Shown: positions 32,785-42,297, counted from the stretch's first letter. The stretch is 64,000 bases of DNA from JAMLHH01 sp035515235 (GCA_035515235.1 DATJBS010000033.1:1-64000); one strand, 5' to 3'. A program made the numbers and translations. The notes: a model not told the origin generated them from the letters alone.

Positions 32785-34098
32785 ATGGAATGGATATTTG
32801 TTGTTATTGGATTGGTGCTAGGGCTGATTATTGCCTTAGTCGTATTAAGAAAAAATACTTCTTTACAAAAAGAAATCCAGCAATTGACTGGAGATAAAAG
32901 CAAGTATCAAACTCAAGCCAATCAATTATTAGAATCCAAAAACCTTTTAGATTCTGAGCTAAAAACTATCCGTACAGAATTCAATCAAACTGAAAAAACG
33001 CTTGTCTATAGTCAGCAAGAAAACTCCTATTTGAAAGATCAATTATTGAATCAAAAAGAAGAATTGACGCAATTACAACAACGATTCAAAATAGAATTCG
33101 AACAATTAGCTCAAAAGATTCTAGAAGAAAAAAGCAAAAAGTTTACCGACCAAAATGAAGAAAAAATCTCTGCACTTCTTCTTCCTTTAAGAGAAAAAAT
33201 CATTCAATTTGAGCAGAAAGTAGAAAATGTCAATAAAGAGCAAATTGACAGAAATGCCACACTCATCGAGCAAATCCGACAGTTAGGAAAACTGCACGCT
33301 ATCATGAGTACAGAAACTCAAAACCTTACCAAAGCCCTCAAGTCTGATAATAAAATTCAAGGAAATTGGGGCGAAGTTGTACTAGAAAGCATTTTAGAGA
33401 AATCTGGCTTGAGGAAAGGGTATGAATATTTCACTCAATCTTCTTATCAAAATGAAGATGGAAGACAAGTCCGACCGGATGTTATCGTTCAGCTTCCAGA
33501 TAATAAACACGTAGTGGTAGATTCGAAAGTATCCTTAGTCGCCTACGAAAGATGCGTCAATAGCGAAGATGATATTGAGAAACAAACCTTTACAAAAGCT
33601 CATATTGCTTCCATTCGTCAACATGTCAAAAGTCTATCACAGAAAGAATATCATCTCCTCCATCAAATCAATAGCCCTGATTTTGTATTGCTTTTTATCC
33701 CTATCGAACCGGCTTTTCATATCGCTATCCATGAGGACAGACAGCTTTTCCAAGATGCTTTTGATCAAAATATTATCATCGTCAGCACTTCTACACTTTT
33801 GGCTACTCTGAGGACTATTTCTAGTATTTGGAAACAAGAATATCAGAATAGACATTCACAAGAAATTGCTCAACAAGCGGGTAGATTGTATGATAAATTT
33901 GTAACATTTACTGATGATTTACAGAAAGTAGGTCAGAGAATTAATCAAACACAAGACTCCTATCAGGCCGCTATGAATAAACTCCAAACAGGAAATGGGA
34001 ATCTCATTAGAAGCTCTCAAAAACTGAAAGAATTGGGAGTAAAAACCAGTAAACAATTATCACCCAATCTTATAGAAAATAACGAAGAAGAAGAATAG
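32785..34098 (+). CDS. rmuC: DNA recombination protein RmuC family
   Basis: 437 residues: an N-terminal transmembrane helix (about 3-20), a long coiled coil (about 25-165), then the RmuC domain. That domain reads KIQGNWGEVVLESILEKSGL, VRPDVIVQLPDNKHVVVDSK and FVLLFIPIEPAF, which is related to restriction-endonuclease-like nucleases. RmuC limits inversions at short inverted repeats in E. coli, by an unclear mechanism. The dispersed inverted repeats begin directly after this gene, which may be coincidence. Confidence 0.9.
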   Translation: MEWIFVVIGLVLGLIIALVVLRKNTSLQKEIQQLTGDKSKYQTQANQLLESKNLLDSELKTIRTEFNQTEKTLVYSQQENSYLKDQLLNQKEELTQLQQRFKIEFEQLAQKILEEKSKKFTDQNEEKISALLLPLREKIIQFEQKVENVNKEQIDRNATLIEQIRQLGKLHAIMSTETQNLTKALKSDNKIQGNWGEVVLESILEKSGLRKGYEYFTQSSYQNEDGRQVRPDVIVQLPDNKHVVVDSKVSLVAYERCVNSEDDIEKQTFTKAHIASIRQHVKSLSQKEYHLLHQINSPDFVLLFIPIEPAFHIAIHEDRQLFQDAFDQNIIIVSTSTLLATLRTISSIWKQEYQNRHSQEIAQQAGRLYDKFVTFTDDLQKVGQRINQTQDSYQAAMNKLQTGNGNLIRSSQKLKELGVKTSKQLSPNLIENNEEEE

Positions 34099-34101
34099 AT
34101 T

Positions 34102-34398
34102 TTGGGCGTGCCCCTCCGGATAATTTCATTAAGTTAGAAATCGTTTTAAATATTATGTCATTCTGACGAATGTGGTCACTGAGCAAAGTCGAAGTGAAGA
34201 ATCTCTGAAGAGCATTCAATTTAGAGATCCTTCATTCCGCCCCATTCGACTTGGCTCAGGGCAAGTAACGCTACTTTCAGGATGACAATATTGCATAACT
34301 TAATATCATTATCCTTTCAGGTCGGGCTATCCGCTATAAGTCCTCACTCGTTCCTCGCTGTGGGCTTTTCGCTTCTATCCCTCACGCAGCAGTAGCGT
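34102..34398. repeat. Bacteroidota-type dispersed element GGGCGTGCCCCTCCGG...CCCTCACGC, split by another element
   Basis: The segments TTGGGCGTGCCCCTCCGG (34102-34119) and TTTCAGGTCGGGCTATCCGC (34315-34334) through TATCCCTCACGCAGCAGTAG (34375-34394) look like the two halves of a repeat I recall from many Bacteroidota genomes. The 193-bp element at 34120-34312 sits between them. The name and wide spread are from memory and need a search. No protein frame is evident. Confidence 0.45.
34120..34312. repeat. MITE-like element with 17-bp imperfect terminal inverted repeats
   Basis: The left end ATAATTTCATTAAGTTA (34120-34136) and the inverse of 34296-34312 agree at 14 of 17 positions. Inside, TGTCAT (34156-34161) and ATGACA (34282-34287) form a second inverted pair that bounds a CTGACGAATGTGGTCACTGA / GAGATCCTTCATTCCG core. 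The core is clearly homologous to 56308-56437 in the opposite orientation. No transposase is encoded, so any movement would need one supplied elsewhere. Confidence 0.65.
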
Positions 34399-34653
34399 AC
34401 GCAATGTCGTTAAGTTTTGAGTACGGCTCAATTCTACTTCTTCTCAATTCAGCATAAATGAAAGAATCTAAACCTTATATGTTTAATGATTGTTTTTTCT
34501 TTCTATTCATACTTTTTTTAGTAAAAAGTATGCAAAAAATCGCACTGGATTTCTCGGCGACCACTCTTCGATAACCGGTGCGACCACTCTTCTTTAGAAT
34601 TCCATTTCTCCTAACTTAACGATATTGAAATCGTAAAAGCATAATTGGTAAAA
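34399..34653. repeat. Repeat-derived non-coding stretch
   Basis: AATGTCGTTAAGTT (34403-34416) and its near inverse AACTTAACGATATT (34613-34626) bracket about 200 bases with no open frame. Inside, CATACTTTTTTTAGTAAAAAGTATG (34508-34532) is a near-perfect hairpin, and GCGACCACTCTTC-like segments repeat (34556-34569 and 34580-34592). It is probably a second decayed mobile or palindromic element. Confidence 0.45.
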
Positions 34654-35997
34654 TTATACCGACGAACTATACATTTTCTCTTGACTATCAGAAATAAATT
34701 GATAATTTGGATCAAATAGAGCTGCAATATTTCTTACGAAAGATTGTCCTAAATCTGTCATTTTCAAAACTTCATCTTCGTACTCAATCAAACCATCTTC
34801 TATCAATTGCTCAAAATAAGAATGGTCTAATTTTGACAAAGCTTCTTTTGAAATTTTCGTTTCAAAATTACAAGTGATGTCTAAAATATATTGCCTGTGT
34901 TCAGTATCCTCTTTTGACAAATCTATTCCTTTAAAAATCGGAAGAATATCTTGATCTAATATCTCATAATACTCTTCTAGCTTTTTGACATTTTGACGAT
35001 ATCCCCAATAAAAATCACTAATGGAAGAAACCCCTAATCCTATAGAAATTTTAGAATTATTGGTAGTATAGCCCATGAAATTTCGATGTAATTGTTTTTC
35101 CGTTTGTGCACGATACAAACTATCACTGACTAGTGAAAAATGATCCATACCTATATCATGATACCCTGACTTCATCAGCAAATCCTTACCTCTTTCATAT
35201 AATGCACGCTTATCCGAACCTTGAGGTAAGTCGTTCTCATCATAAGCTCTCTGTGATTTACTCACCCACGGAACATGCGCATAACTATAAAAAGCAATTC
35301 TATCTGGCAATAATTCAATGACTTTTTCGAAAGTATCAGTTATAGTATCTAAATTCTGAAAAGGCAAACCGTAAATCAAATCAAAATTAATAGAGGTATA
35401 ACCAATCTCACGAGCGAAATTTACCACTTTGACTACATTCTCATGGGGCTGGATTCTATGAATTGCTACCTGTACTTTATGATCTAAATCTTGAACACCA
35501 AAACTGACTCTTTTAAATCCTAAATCAAATAAAGTTTGCAAGTGGTCGCGAGTCGTATTATTAGGATGTCCTTCAAAACTAGCTTCAAAATCTTCATGCA
35601 AAACTACTCCTTCATAAAGAGAAGAAATCAGATAGTTCAAGTTTTTGGGACTAAAAAATGTCGGCGTACCTCCACCTAAATGCAGCTCTTTTAAAATGAC
35701 TGTAGATGGTAAAAGCTCTAAATACATTTTCCATTCTTGGAGGATATACTCTATGTATTTCCCTTCTACAGAGTGATTTTTGGTAATTCTTTTATTACAT
35801 CCACAATAAGTACAAAGCACTTCACAAAAAGGCAAGTGCAAGTACAAGCTGATGCCTTCTTTTAAGATTTCAGTATCTATTATTTGGTGAAAACTCTTGA
35901 GTGGAACATTTTCTTTCCAAGCTGGAACGGTCGGATAACTAGTATATCTAGGAACAGGAACGTTATATTTATTGATTAATGATTCTGTAATAATCAT
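34654..35997 (-). CDS. hemN: Oxygen-independent coproporphyrinogen III oxidase
   Basis: 447 residues, the HemN length. The radical-SAM cluster Cys58, Cys62 and Cys65 (plus Cys67) lie in LPFCEVLCTYCGC. The LHLGGGTPTFF motif and the substrate-side RVSFGVQDLDHKVQVAIHR follow, then the HemN C-domain. It decarboxylates coproporphyrinogen III to protoporphyrinogen IX without oxygen in heme synthesis. The CxxxCxxC-G-C pattern is the true HemN type rather than the HemW chaperone type. It is a single gene. Confidence 0.92.
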   Translation of the reverse strand: MIITESLINKYNVPVPRYTSYPTVPAWKENVPLKSFHQIIDTEILKEGISLYLHLPFCEVLCTYCGCNKRITKNHSVEGKYIEYILQEWKMYLELLPSTVILKELHLGGGTPTFFSPKNLNYLISSLYEGVVLHEDFEASFEGHPNNTTRDHLQTLFDLGFKRVSFGVQDLDHKVQVAIHRIQPHENVVKVVNFAREIGYTSINFDLIYGLPFQNLDTITDTFEKVIELLPDRIAFYSYAHVPWVSKSQRAYDENDLPQGSDKRALYERGKDLLMKSGYHDIGMDHFSLVSDSLYRAQTEKQLHRNFMGYTTNNSKISIGLGVSSISDFYWGYRQNVKKLEEYYEILDQDILPIFKGIDLSKEDTEHRQYILDITCNFETKISKEALSKLDHSYFEQLIEDGLIEYEDEVLKMTDLGQSFVRNIAALFDPNYQFISDSQEKMYSSSV

Positions 35998-36098
35998 GCT
36001 GCAAATTTGAGATTTAATCCATCACTGAAAAGATGATTTCTATCACTATATCACTTTATGACTAAACAAAGACAAATCTAAAGATAAATAAAAATGAA

Positions 36099-37019
36099 CT
36101 ACTGATGTAAAATTTTGATTTCAAAAAGTGTAGAAATCGGAATATGATCTGACAAATCCTCTCCATCTCTTCGAAATTCATCACGAGGTTTTTTGTAATC
36201 TAGAATTCTAAATTGAACCTGCTCATTCGATCTGAAAAATATTTTATCTACTGTTTCACAATTTGCAGAAGATGGATTCTCACACTCCATCAATGAATGA
36301 CCATCTTTTATCGGATACACACCACTTCTTGCAAAATCTATCCAAGTATCTGAAAAGTTGAGTTGTTGAAAAACTTCTAAAGTATCTTCAATTCGTGTAT
36401 ATCTGCTATTAAAATCTCCCATAAGAATTACAGGTCTCCCTGCAGAATTTTCATTTATATACTCGAAAATTTGAATCAAATTAGCCTTTCTTGCGTCGGT
36501 ATCTTTAGTGTTTTCTGCGCCTGCATTGGTATGGATATTATACAAATCAAAAGTTACACCGTCTATCAACTCTATAGTATTATATGAAAATCCTTTAGGA
36601 GTTAAGCAATCTGTACCATTACATTTATTCCACTTAAAGCGTTTAAAATCTGATATTTTGTACTTGGATAGCGTATTCAATCCGTCACCAAAAGGAACAG
36701 GTCCGTTCCACTGAGATTTATATTTATGTTGAGTAGTTCCATAAAGGAAATGATTATAATTAAAATCTTCTTGCACTACTACTATGTCATAGTTATTCAA
36801 TCTTCTTCCAAGTTCTGAGGTACTATTTACTGGATCTCCACTGGATAATATTTGAGGTAAACCTGCAACATTATAAGTAATGACATGGATAGTATCTAAA
36901 TAAGGAAAAACGATTTCATTAGTTTTTGTTTCAATATTTTCTGTTAATTCTTTATCTTTTGAACAAGCTATTACAACCAAAAGAAGAGAAGCGAAAATGA
37001 AGGATTTATATATTTTCAT
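36099..37019 (-). CDS. Lipoprotein with endonuclease/exonuclease/phosphatase fold
   Basis: 306 residues. A short signal ends in a lipobox with Cys19. The EEP fold is shown by VVVQEDFNY (metal-binding Glu), ILMGDFNSRY (catalytic Asp and Asn) and SDHIPIST (catalytic Asp-His). Exported members hydrolyse phosphodiesters such as sphingomyelin, phosphatidylinositides or extracellular DNA. The sphingomyelinase-like subgroup is the best guess by overall look, but the substrate is not proven. It is surface or periplasmic. Confidence 0.8.
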   Translation of the reverse strand: MKIYKSFIFASLLLVVIACSKDKELTENIETKTNEIVFPYLDTIHVITYNVAGLPQILSSGDPVNSTSELGRRLNNYDIVVVQEDFNYNHFLYGTTQHKYKSQWNGPVPFGDGLNTLSKYKISDFKRFKWNKCNGTDCLTPKGFSYNTIELIDGVTFDLYNIHTNAGAENTKDTDARKANLIQIFEYINENSAGRPVILMGDFNSRYTRIEDTLEVFQQLNFSDTWIDFARSGVYPIKDGHSLMECENPSSANCETVDKIFFRSNEQVQFRILDYKKPRDEFRRDGEDLSDHIPISTLFEIKILHQ

Positions 37020-37113
37020 TGAATTTTCAATTACGATTACTAATGTAAAGTAAAAGCTGATTACTAGCTAACAATTAAGCTAATAAATAGTCAATTAAAC
37101 TTAAACTGCTGTA

Positions 37114-37929
37114 CTAATACTGCTCTTTTTCGTTAGGAAAGTCATTGCTTTTTACATCCGTGACATAATTTTGTACAGCTCCTTTAATGTCTTCATATAA
37201 GTCGAGATATCTTCTTAGGAATCTAGGTCTAAACTCATGCGTCAAACCAATCATATCGTGCAAGACCAATACTTGTCCATCTACTCCACCTCCAGCACCG
37301 ATACCTATAATAGGCACATCGACACTTTGAGCCACTTCGCCCGCTAACTGAGCCGGTATTTTCTCTAAAACTATCGAGAAACAACCCATTTCACTTAATA
37401 AAATTGCATCTTTCTTTAGTCTATCTGCTTCCTCTTCTTCTTTAGCTCTTACCGTGTAGGTGCCAAATTTATAAATAGATTGAGGTGTCAATCCTAAGTG
37501 ACCCATGACTGGAATTCCTGCCGATAAGATTCTTTCTATAGATTCTTTAATCTCTACGCCACCTTCTAATTTTACTGCATGCGCACCAGTCTCTTTCATA
37601 ATCCTGATAGCAGAACTTAATGCTGATTTTGAGTTTCCTTGGTAAGTACCAAAAGGCAAATCTACTACTACTAAGCATCTTTTGACCGCACGTACTACAG
37701 AACTAGCATGATAAATCATCTCGTCTAAAGTAATAGGAAGAGTCGTTTCGTGGCCTGCCATCACATTGGAAGCAGAGTCTCCTACTAAAATAATATCAAT
37801 ACCGCCGTCATCTACTATTTTGGCTAGGGAATAGTCATATGCTGTTAACATAGAAATCTTTTCACCCCTACTTTTCATTTCTTTTAAAGCATGTGTGGTG
37901 ATTCTTTTATACTCTTTATGAACAGACAT
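37114..37929 (-). CDS. panB: 3-methyl-2-oxobutanoate hydroxymethyltransferase
   Basis: 271 residues. A typical PanB TIM barrel with MLTAYDYSLAKIVDDGGID, VGDSASNVMAGHETTLPIT, GAHAVKLEGG, and GIPVMGHLGLTPQS. It uses methylene-tetrahydrofolate to make ketopantoate, the first committed step of pantothenate and CoA synthesis. panC and panD are not in the window. Confidence 0.94.
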   Translation of the reverse strand: MSVHKEYKRITTHALKEMKSRGEKISMLTAYDYSLAKIVDDGGIDIILVGDSASNVMAGHETTLPITLDEMIYHASSVVRAVKRCLVVVDLPFGTYQGNSKSALSSAIRIMKETGAHAVKLEGGVEIKESIERILSAGIPVMGHLGLTPQSIYKFGTYTVRAKEEEEADRLKKDAILLSEMGCFSIVLEKIPAQLAGEVAQSVDVPIIGIGAGGGVDGQVLVLHDMIGLTHEFRPRFLRRYLDLYEDIKGAVQNYVTDVKSNDFPNEKEQY

Positions 37930-38146
37930 ATTATTCTATTTTCAAGCAAATTAAAGCAAATCATTTACAATTAAAAAAAACAAGTATTGAACCTTGTACA
38001 TTTTCAGTTTTTGAAGAGATACTTTTAAAGTTATTTGTAAAATATTCAACCATTTATAAGAATAAATCTAATGCCAATTCGTTCTATTTAACAGTTTAAT
38101 ATTCAGCTAAATAGCTGATTTACAAGAAAATTCCTTTATATATTAT

Positions 38147-38154
38147 TAGATTTG
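38147..38154 (+). promoter_or_regulatory. -7 box candidate (TAGATTTG)
   Basis: Matches TAnnTTTG, 25 bases before the mechanosensitive channel ATG, in an otherwise featureless 250-base gap (37930-38179). Confidence 0.4.
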
Positions 38155-38179
38155 CAATGTTTTAATAGAAGCACAAACT

Positions 38180-39487
38180 ATGAATTCAGAAATAATAGAA
38201 GATACAGCACACGCTATTAGTAAAATCACTTATCAATTTTTAATAAACAATGGAGTCAACGAAAGGATAGTCTTCTATATCAACGCTGTTCTACTTTTTA
38301 GCATCGTTTGCTTACTTGTTTTTTTGATACAATTCTTTGTAAGAAGAGTCATTAGAAAAACATTGACAAAAGTATCACAGAAATCAGAATACACTTTTTT
38401 CGACCATTTATTAGCCAACAAATTCCCTCATTATCTTGCACTTATAGCACCGATCAGTTTAGTCAAAAACTCTGTAGAGATAGTCTTCGTAGATTTTCCT
38501 AAATGGATACCTGTTTTCGACAAGCTCGTCGATATATACATCATTTTTGCATTGATAAAAATAATTACTTCGATTTTATATTCTTGTGCTGATTTATTGA
38601 AAGAGCATCCTGCCTATAGCGGAAAACCTCTAGACAGTTATATCCAAGTCATCAAATTAGTCTTGTATTTATTTGGAGCAATTATTCTCTTCTCCATGTT
38701 GACCGGAAAATCACCTTTGACATTTTTCACCGCTATGGGTGCGATGTCAGCTGTCCTGCTATTAATGTTTAAGGACACCATTATGGGTTTTGTCGCTAGT
38801 ATACAAGTGACTACCAATGATATGGTAAAAATCGGCGATTGGGTAACTATCAGTAAATATGGTGCAGATGGAGATGTTATAGAAATCAACTTAACGACTG
38901 TAAAAATTCAAAATTTCGACAAAACGATTACTACTATTCCTACTTACGCATTGACTTCAGAATCTTTTCAGAATTGGAGAGGAATGCAACAAGCAGGAGG
39001 TAGAAGAATCAAACGTTCTATTTTTATCAAACAAGCTAGCGTTCGCTTTATAGATGATAGTGAAATTGAAGGCTTTAAAAGAATAGAAGGCATCAAAGAT
39101 TATGTTGAGCAGAGAAGTCAAGAAATTCATTTATATAATGAAAAAAAAGGTGCTAATAAAGATTTAAAAGTCAACGGTAGAAACTTAACTAATATGGGCA
39201 TCTTTAGAAAATATGTTGATTGGTATATCGCTACCAACCCTAATATTCATCACGATATGACTCATATTGTAAGACAACTTCCCCCTGAAGACAAAGGAAT
39301 TCCACTAGAAATTTATGTCTTTGCAAATACTACAGATTGGAAAGAATACGAAAATATCATGTCTGATTTTTTCGATCATGTCACCGCTTCTGTTAAATAC
39401 TTTGACTTAGAAATTTTCGAATCTGCTAATAATTCTATGAATATATCTCAGGATCAATTGAGTACTTCAAATGCAGCATCTAAATAA
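38180..39487 (+). CDS. MscS-family mechanosensitive channel (YbdG/MscM-like)
   Basis: 435 residues. Transmembrane helices lie at about 33-55, 75-95, 115-140 and 155-200. The pore helix and beta domain follow, with MGAMSAVLLLMFKDTIMGFVAS, then VKIGDWVTISKYGADGDVIEI and TTVKIQNFDKTITTIPTYALTSESFQNW. The long C-terminal domain fits the YbdG subgroup rather than short MscS. It releases solutes on osmotic downshift. The 3' end overlaps the convergent serine hydrolase gene by 34 bases. Confidence 0.92.
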   Translation: MNSEIIEDTAHAISKITYQFLINNGVNERIVFYINAVLLFSIVCLLVFLIQFFVRRVIRKTLTKVSQKSEYTFFDHLLANKFPHYLALIAPISLVKNSVEIVFVDFPKWIPVFDKLVDIYIIFALIKIITSILYSCADLLKEHPAYSGKPLDSYIQVIKLVLYLFGAIILFSMLTGKSPLTFFTAMGAMSAVLLLMFKDTIMGFVASIQVTTNDMVKIGDWVTISKYGADGDVIEINLTTVKIQNFDKTITTIPTYALTSESFQNWRGMQQAGGRRIKRSIFIKQASVRFIDDSEIEGFKRIEGIKDYVEQRSQEIHLYNEKKGANKDLKVNGRNLTNMGIFRKYVDWYIATNPNIHHDMTHIVRQLPPEDKGIPLEIYVFANTTDWKEYENIMSDFFDHVTASVKYFDLEIFESANNSMNISQDQLSTSNAASK

Positions 39488-40578
39488 GTGTAAGTATCTA
39501 CAGAGTGATGATTGATTTTATCTTGAGATACATACTCGCCTAATCTTACCACTACTGCATTTTTATCAGGAATGACATAGATCATTTGACCTTTCACACC
39601 ACGGAAGTATGGAATTTTCATGCCTTTGTAGTTGATGATCCAAAATTGATAGCCATAGAAATCTACTGCTTGTCCTTCATCATCTTTCAACCAAGAAGCT
39701 GCAGTAGTTGCATCTTTGATATAAGCAGCAGGAACTATCTGCACGCTATCCCATTGTCCGTTTTGTAGAACTAATTTACCTAATCTTGCAAAGTCTCTAG
39801 CATTTGAATTGATACAGCAAAATGCTTTGGCCACTCCGTCTTTTTTATCTAAACTCCAAAGAGCATCTTCTTCTGCACCAATTTTTGACCAGATTTTCTC
39901 AGAGAACAAATCGGGAACGGTACGTCCATAAGCGTTTTCAATCACCCAAGCAATCAATTGAGTTTCAGCACTAGAGTAATAGTATTTTTCTCCAGGAGCA
40001 TAATCCTTTTTCAAGCTTCCTACTACTTCTCTCACTCTGTCTCCGTAATATATATCAGCTGTTTTACCGAAAAGATTCCAATAGGATTCTGTCCATTTAA
40101 AACCACCACTCATCGTCAAAATGTCTTTGATAGTAATATCCTCCGTTCCTTCTCTTTTCAGTTCAGGGATATAATCTGAAACTTTATCGTCTATACTTTT
40201 TACTTTCCCTTCTTCGATTGCAATTCCCATGAGCATACTCACGACGGATTTTGCCATAGAAAATGATCCTGAAAGACTTTTATCAGTATAACCTCTCCAA
40301 TAGTTTTCATACAAAATGCTATCATTTTGAATGACTAAGAAAGCAATTGTTTTATTTTCTTGAATAGTGTCTAGAATCTTAGCATCAGGTGACTTCTGAT
40401 TGAATTGAGAAGAGACCGCCCAAGGTTCACTTGTTCCATGCTTTACTACAGCATTTTCAAATATCTGATAATCAGTGACATCAGAAAAATTATGATACAA
40501 ACCTTTCTGTATAAAAGTTGGCGAAAGCGCATAAGCAATTCCCAAAAGCACTACTACAATTAATAACTTCTTTAACAT
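39454..40578 (-). CDS. Beta-lactamase-family serine hydrolase
   Basis: 374 residues with an N-terminal hydrophobic anchor or signal (about 4-19) but no lipobox Cys. The SxxK motif is SMAK (Ser107, Lys110) in GSFSMAKSVVSML, and the YxN position is YSS in YYYSSAETQL. It is a paralogue of the protein at 3294-4439, sharing ENYWRGY/ENYFNG before the motif, DFARLGKLVLQNGQW versus DLAKFGNLVLNKG, and a G-x-x-G-Q-M strand. Substrate unknown. The 3' end overlaps mscS. Confidence 0.82.
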   Translation of the reverse strand: MLKKLLIVVVLLGIAYALSPTFIQKGLYHNFSDVTDYQIFENAVVKHGTSEPWAVSSQFNQKSPDAKILDTIQENKTIAFLVIQNDSILYENYWRGYTDKSLSGSFSMAKSVVSMLMGIAIEEGKVKSIDDKVSDYIPELKREGTEDITIKDILTMSGGFKWTESYWNLFGKTADIYYGDRVREVVGSLKKDYAPGEKYYYSSAETQLIAWVIENAYGRTVPDLFSEKIWSKIGAEEDALWSLDKKDGVAKAFCCINSNARDFARLGKLVLQNGQWDSVQIVPAAYIKDATTAASWLKDDEGQAVDFYGYQFWIINYKGMKIPYFRGVKGQMIYVIPDKNAVVVRLGEYVSQDKINHHSVDTYTYLDAAFEVLN

Positions 40579-40620
40579 ATTAGAAATCTAAGAAAAAATA
40601 TCTTAAATCTTCAATAAAAA

Positions 40621-41310
40621 TTATTTTGCTTCATTTCTAAATTGGAAAGTATACCCTGCGTGTAATCCAAAAACTCTATTTCTCATTTTAAATTGATTAA
40701 GACCAATATTTCTAACTCCTTGATTATAGAATAGACCTACTCTAAATTTAGAAATATTAATACCCGTAGTCACCATCAGTCCTACATCCATTCTTTTATT
40801 TTCTTTACCAAAATCAATGCTTTTATTAGAAGTTGGAAATTCAGGGAAGTCACTAAAATAAGCTTGTTGACCAGCAGTCATATTATCGGGTTTTATTTTA
40901 CCAAATAAACCTATTCCAATGACTGGACCTAAACCTCCATATACTCTAAAGTTTTCTTTTGGATTCCAATTGAACTTTGCTAAAATTGGAATATCCATAT
41001 AAAATGTATTGTACTTCACTCTAAAATCTGATTCATTTGGAATAGCATAAACTCCTTTATAACCTTTAGTAATAAACATTAAACCAGATTCAACTGAAAA
41101 CATTTCTCCTAATTTAAAGTCTCCTAAAAAAGCACCATGGCCACCCAATCGAGTATTATAGTTTAATTCATCTGAATAATTCTTCCCTTCAAACTTTGAA
41201 GACATATTAGAAGCATTAAATCCTCCTAAAATTGAAAATTCTTGAGCAAAAACTTGTTGACTTGCGAATAAAAAACACACTAATAGAAATAGAGTTGAAA
41301 CTTTTTTCAT
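40621..41310 (-). CDS. Outer-membrane beta-barrel protein (PorT-like fold)
   Basis: 229 residues from the ATG at 41310. An upstream extension of the frame exists, but MKKVSTLFLLVCFLFASQQVFAQ is a clean signal peptide. Tyr/Phe-alternating strands and the ending HAGYTFQF fit an eight-stranded outer-membrane barrel with a C-terminal aromatic. Related in style, not closely, to the barrel at 61861-62514: both have GGLGPVIG or VGPQFGFG mid-strands. No binding or enzymatic role is visible. Confidence 0.75.
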   Translation of the reverse strand: MKKVSTLFLLVCFLFASQQVFAQEFSILGGFNASNMSSKFEGKNYSDELNYNTRLGGHGAFLGDFKLGEMFSVESGLMFITKGYKGVYAIPNESDFRVKYNTFYMDIPILAKFNWNPKENFRVYGGLGPVIGIGLFGKIKPDNMTAGQQAYFSDFPEFPTSNKSIDFGKENKRMDVGLMVTTGINISKFRVGLFYNQGVRNIGLNQFKMRNRVFGLHAGYTFQFRNEAK

Positions 41311-41387
41311 TTTTATAATATTTATTATCAGTAAAATATACCAGAATCCACGTAAAATCAAGTCTCTTTAAAATATAAATACATCCC

Positions 41388-41984
41388 ATGAGCCAATTCC
41401 AATATCCATTACATCTAAAATTCCATGTTGCTACATTAGCAAATGACTTTACTATAAAAGATAATAACGGTCAAAACATCGCTTACGTGCGTCAAAAAAT
41501 GCTGCGATTAAAAGAAAAGATTGATGTATATCAGGATACCAGCAAGGCCAATAAAATGTACACGATCCAAACTGATCAATGGTTAGATTTCTCTGCGACT
41601 TATGAATTTAAAAATCAAGACAACGAAACCATAGGCAAAGTCGCTAGAAAAGGTTGGGCTTCACTGTGGAGAGCGAGGTATCATATTTTCAACAAAGAAA
41701 ATCAAGAACAACTCATCATCAAAGAGGACAATGCATGGGTAAAAGTGATGGATAGTATTTTCGGAGACATCCCTATCTTAGGTATTTTTTCAGGTTATTT
41801 CTTTCATCCAGCTTATAACATTTCGAATTTTACAGGTCAAGTTGTAGCTCAATTAAAAAAACGTCCTTCATTTTGGGGTAGAAAATTCACTTTAAGCAAA
41901 TTGGGAGATTTGACAATTAATGAAGAAGAAATACTTTTATTAGGTTGTATGATGATGATACTTTTGGAAAGACGTAGAGGATAA
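41388..41984 (+). CDS. LURP-one-related / tubby-like protein
   Basis: 198 residues matching LURP-one-related (DUF567, tubby-C-like) proteins: PLHLKFHVATLANDFTIKDNNG, MLRLKEKIDVYQD, and IFSGYFFHPAYNI. The fold is a 12-strand barrel around a central helix, related to phospholipid scramblases, but the bacterial role is unknown. No signal peptide is seen. It ends 50 bases before the metal-binding HMA protein. Confidence 0.75.
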   Translation: MSQFQYPLHLKFHVATLANDFTIKDNNGQNIAYVRQKMLRLKEKIDVYQDTSKANKMYTIQTDQWLDFSATYEFKNQDNETIGKVARKGWASLWRARYHIFNKENQEQLIIKEDNAWVKVMDSIFGDIPILGIFSGYFFHPAYNISNFTGQVVAQLKKRPSFWGRKFTLSKLGDLTINEEEILLLGCMMMILLERRRG

Positions 41985-42034
41985 AACATGTTAAAATCTA
42001 ACTTTTATAATTTTTGATGCTTAATTTTATGATT

Positions 42035-42241
42035 ATGGAATTAACATTTAAAACTACATTGAAATGCTCCGCTTGCGAAGCTAAAGTAAAACCACTTTTA
42101 GACGCATTAGATCAAGTCGAAGAGTGGAATGCAGACCTAAGCGTCCAACCACGAACTATCACTGCTAAAGGACAAAATCTTGATGCAAACGAAATCATTG
42201 CTGCAATAGAAAAGGCTGGATTTAAAGCTGAGGTGGTTTAA
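42035..42241 (+). CDS. Heavy-metal-associated (HMA) domain protein
   Basis: 68 residues from the ATG at 42035; earlier ATGs at 42017 and 42029 only add a poor extension. One ferredoxin-like HMA domain with Cys11-Ser-Ala-Cys14 (TLKCSACEAKVKP), the Cu(I)/Zn-binding loop. It lacks the usual Met before the first Cys (M-x-C-x-x-C). No P-type ATPase is adjacent, so it may be a chaperone or an orphan. Confidence 0.75.
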   Translation: MELTFKTTLKCSACEAKVKPLLDALDQVEEWNADLSVQPRTITAKGQNLDANEIIAAIEKAGFKAEVV

Positions 42242-42297
42242 TTTTAAGAAAGTCAATTGAACCATTAAGAGGTGAAGAAATTTAAGAAAACAGATCT

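Noticed and set aside
32670..32897. Open frame between rhodanese and rmuC
   Set aside because: It overlaps both genes in another frame and has no homology-like pattern.
34508..34532. Hairpin with T-rich loop as a terminator of rmuC
   Set aside because: It lies over 400 bases from rmuC inside repeat-derived sequence, and the T-run is in the arm rather than after the stem.
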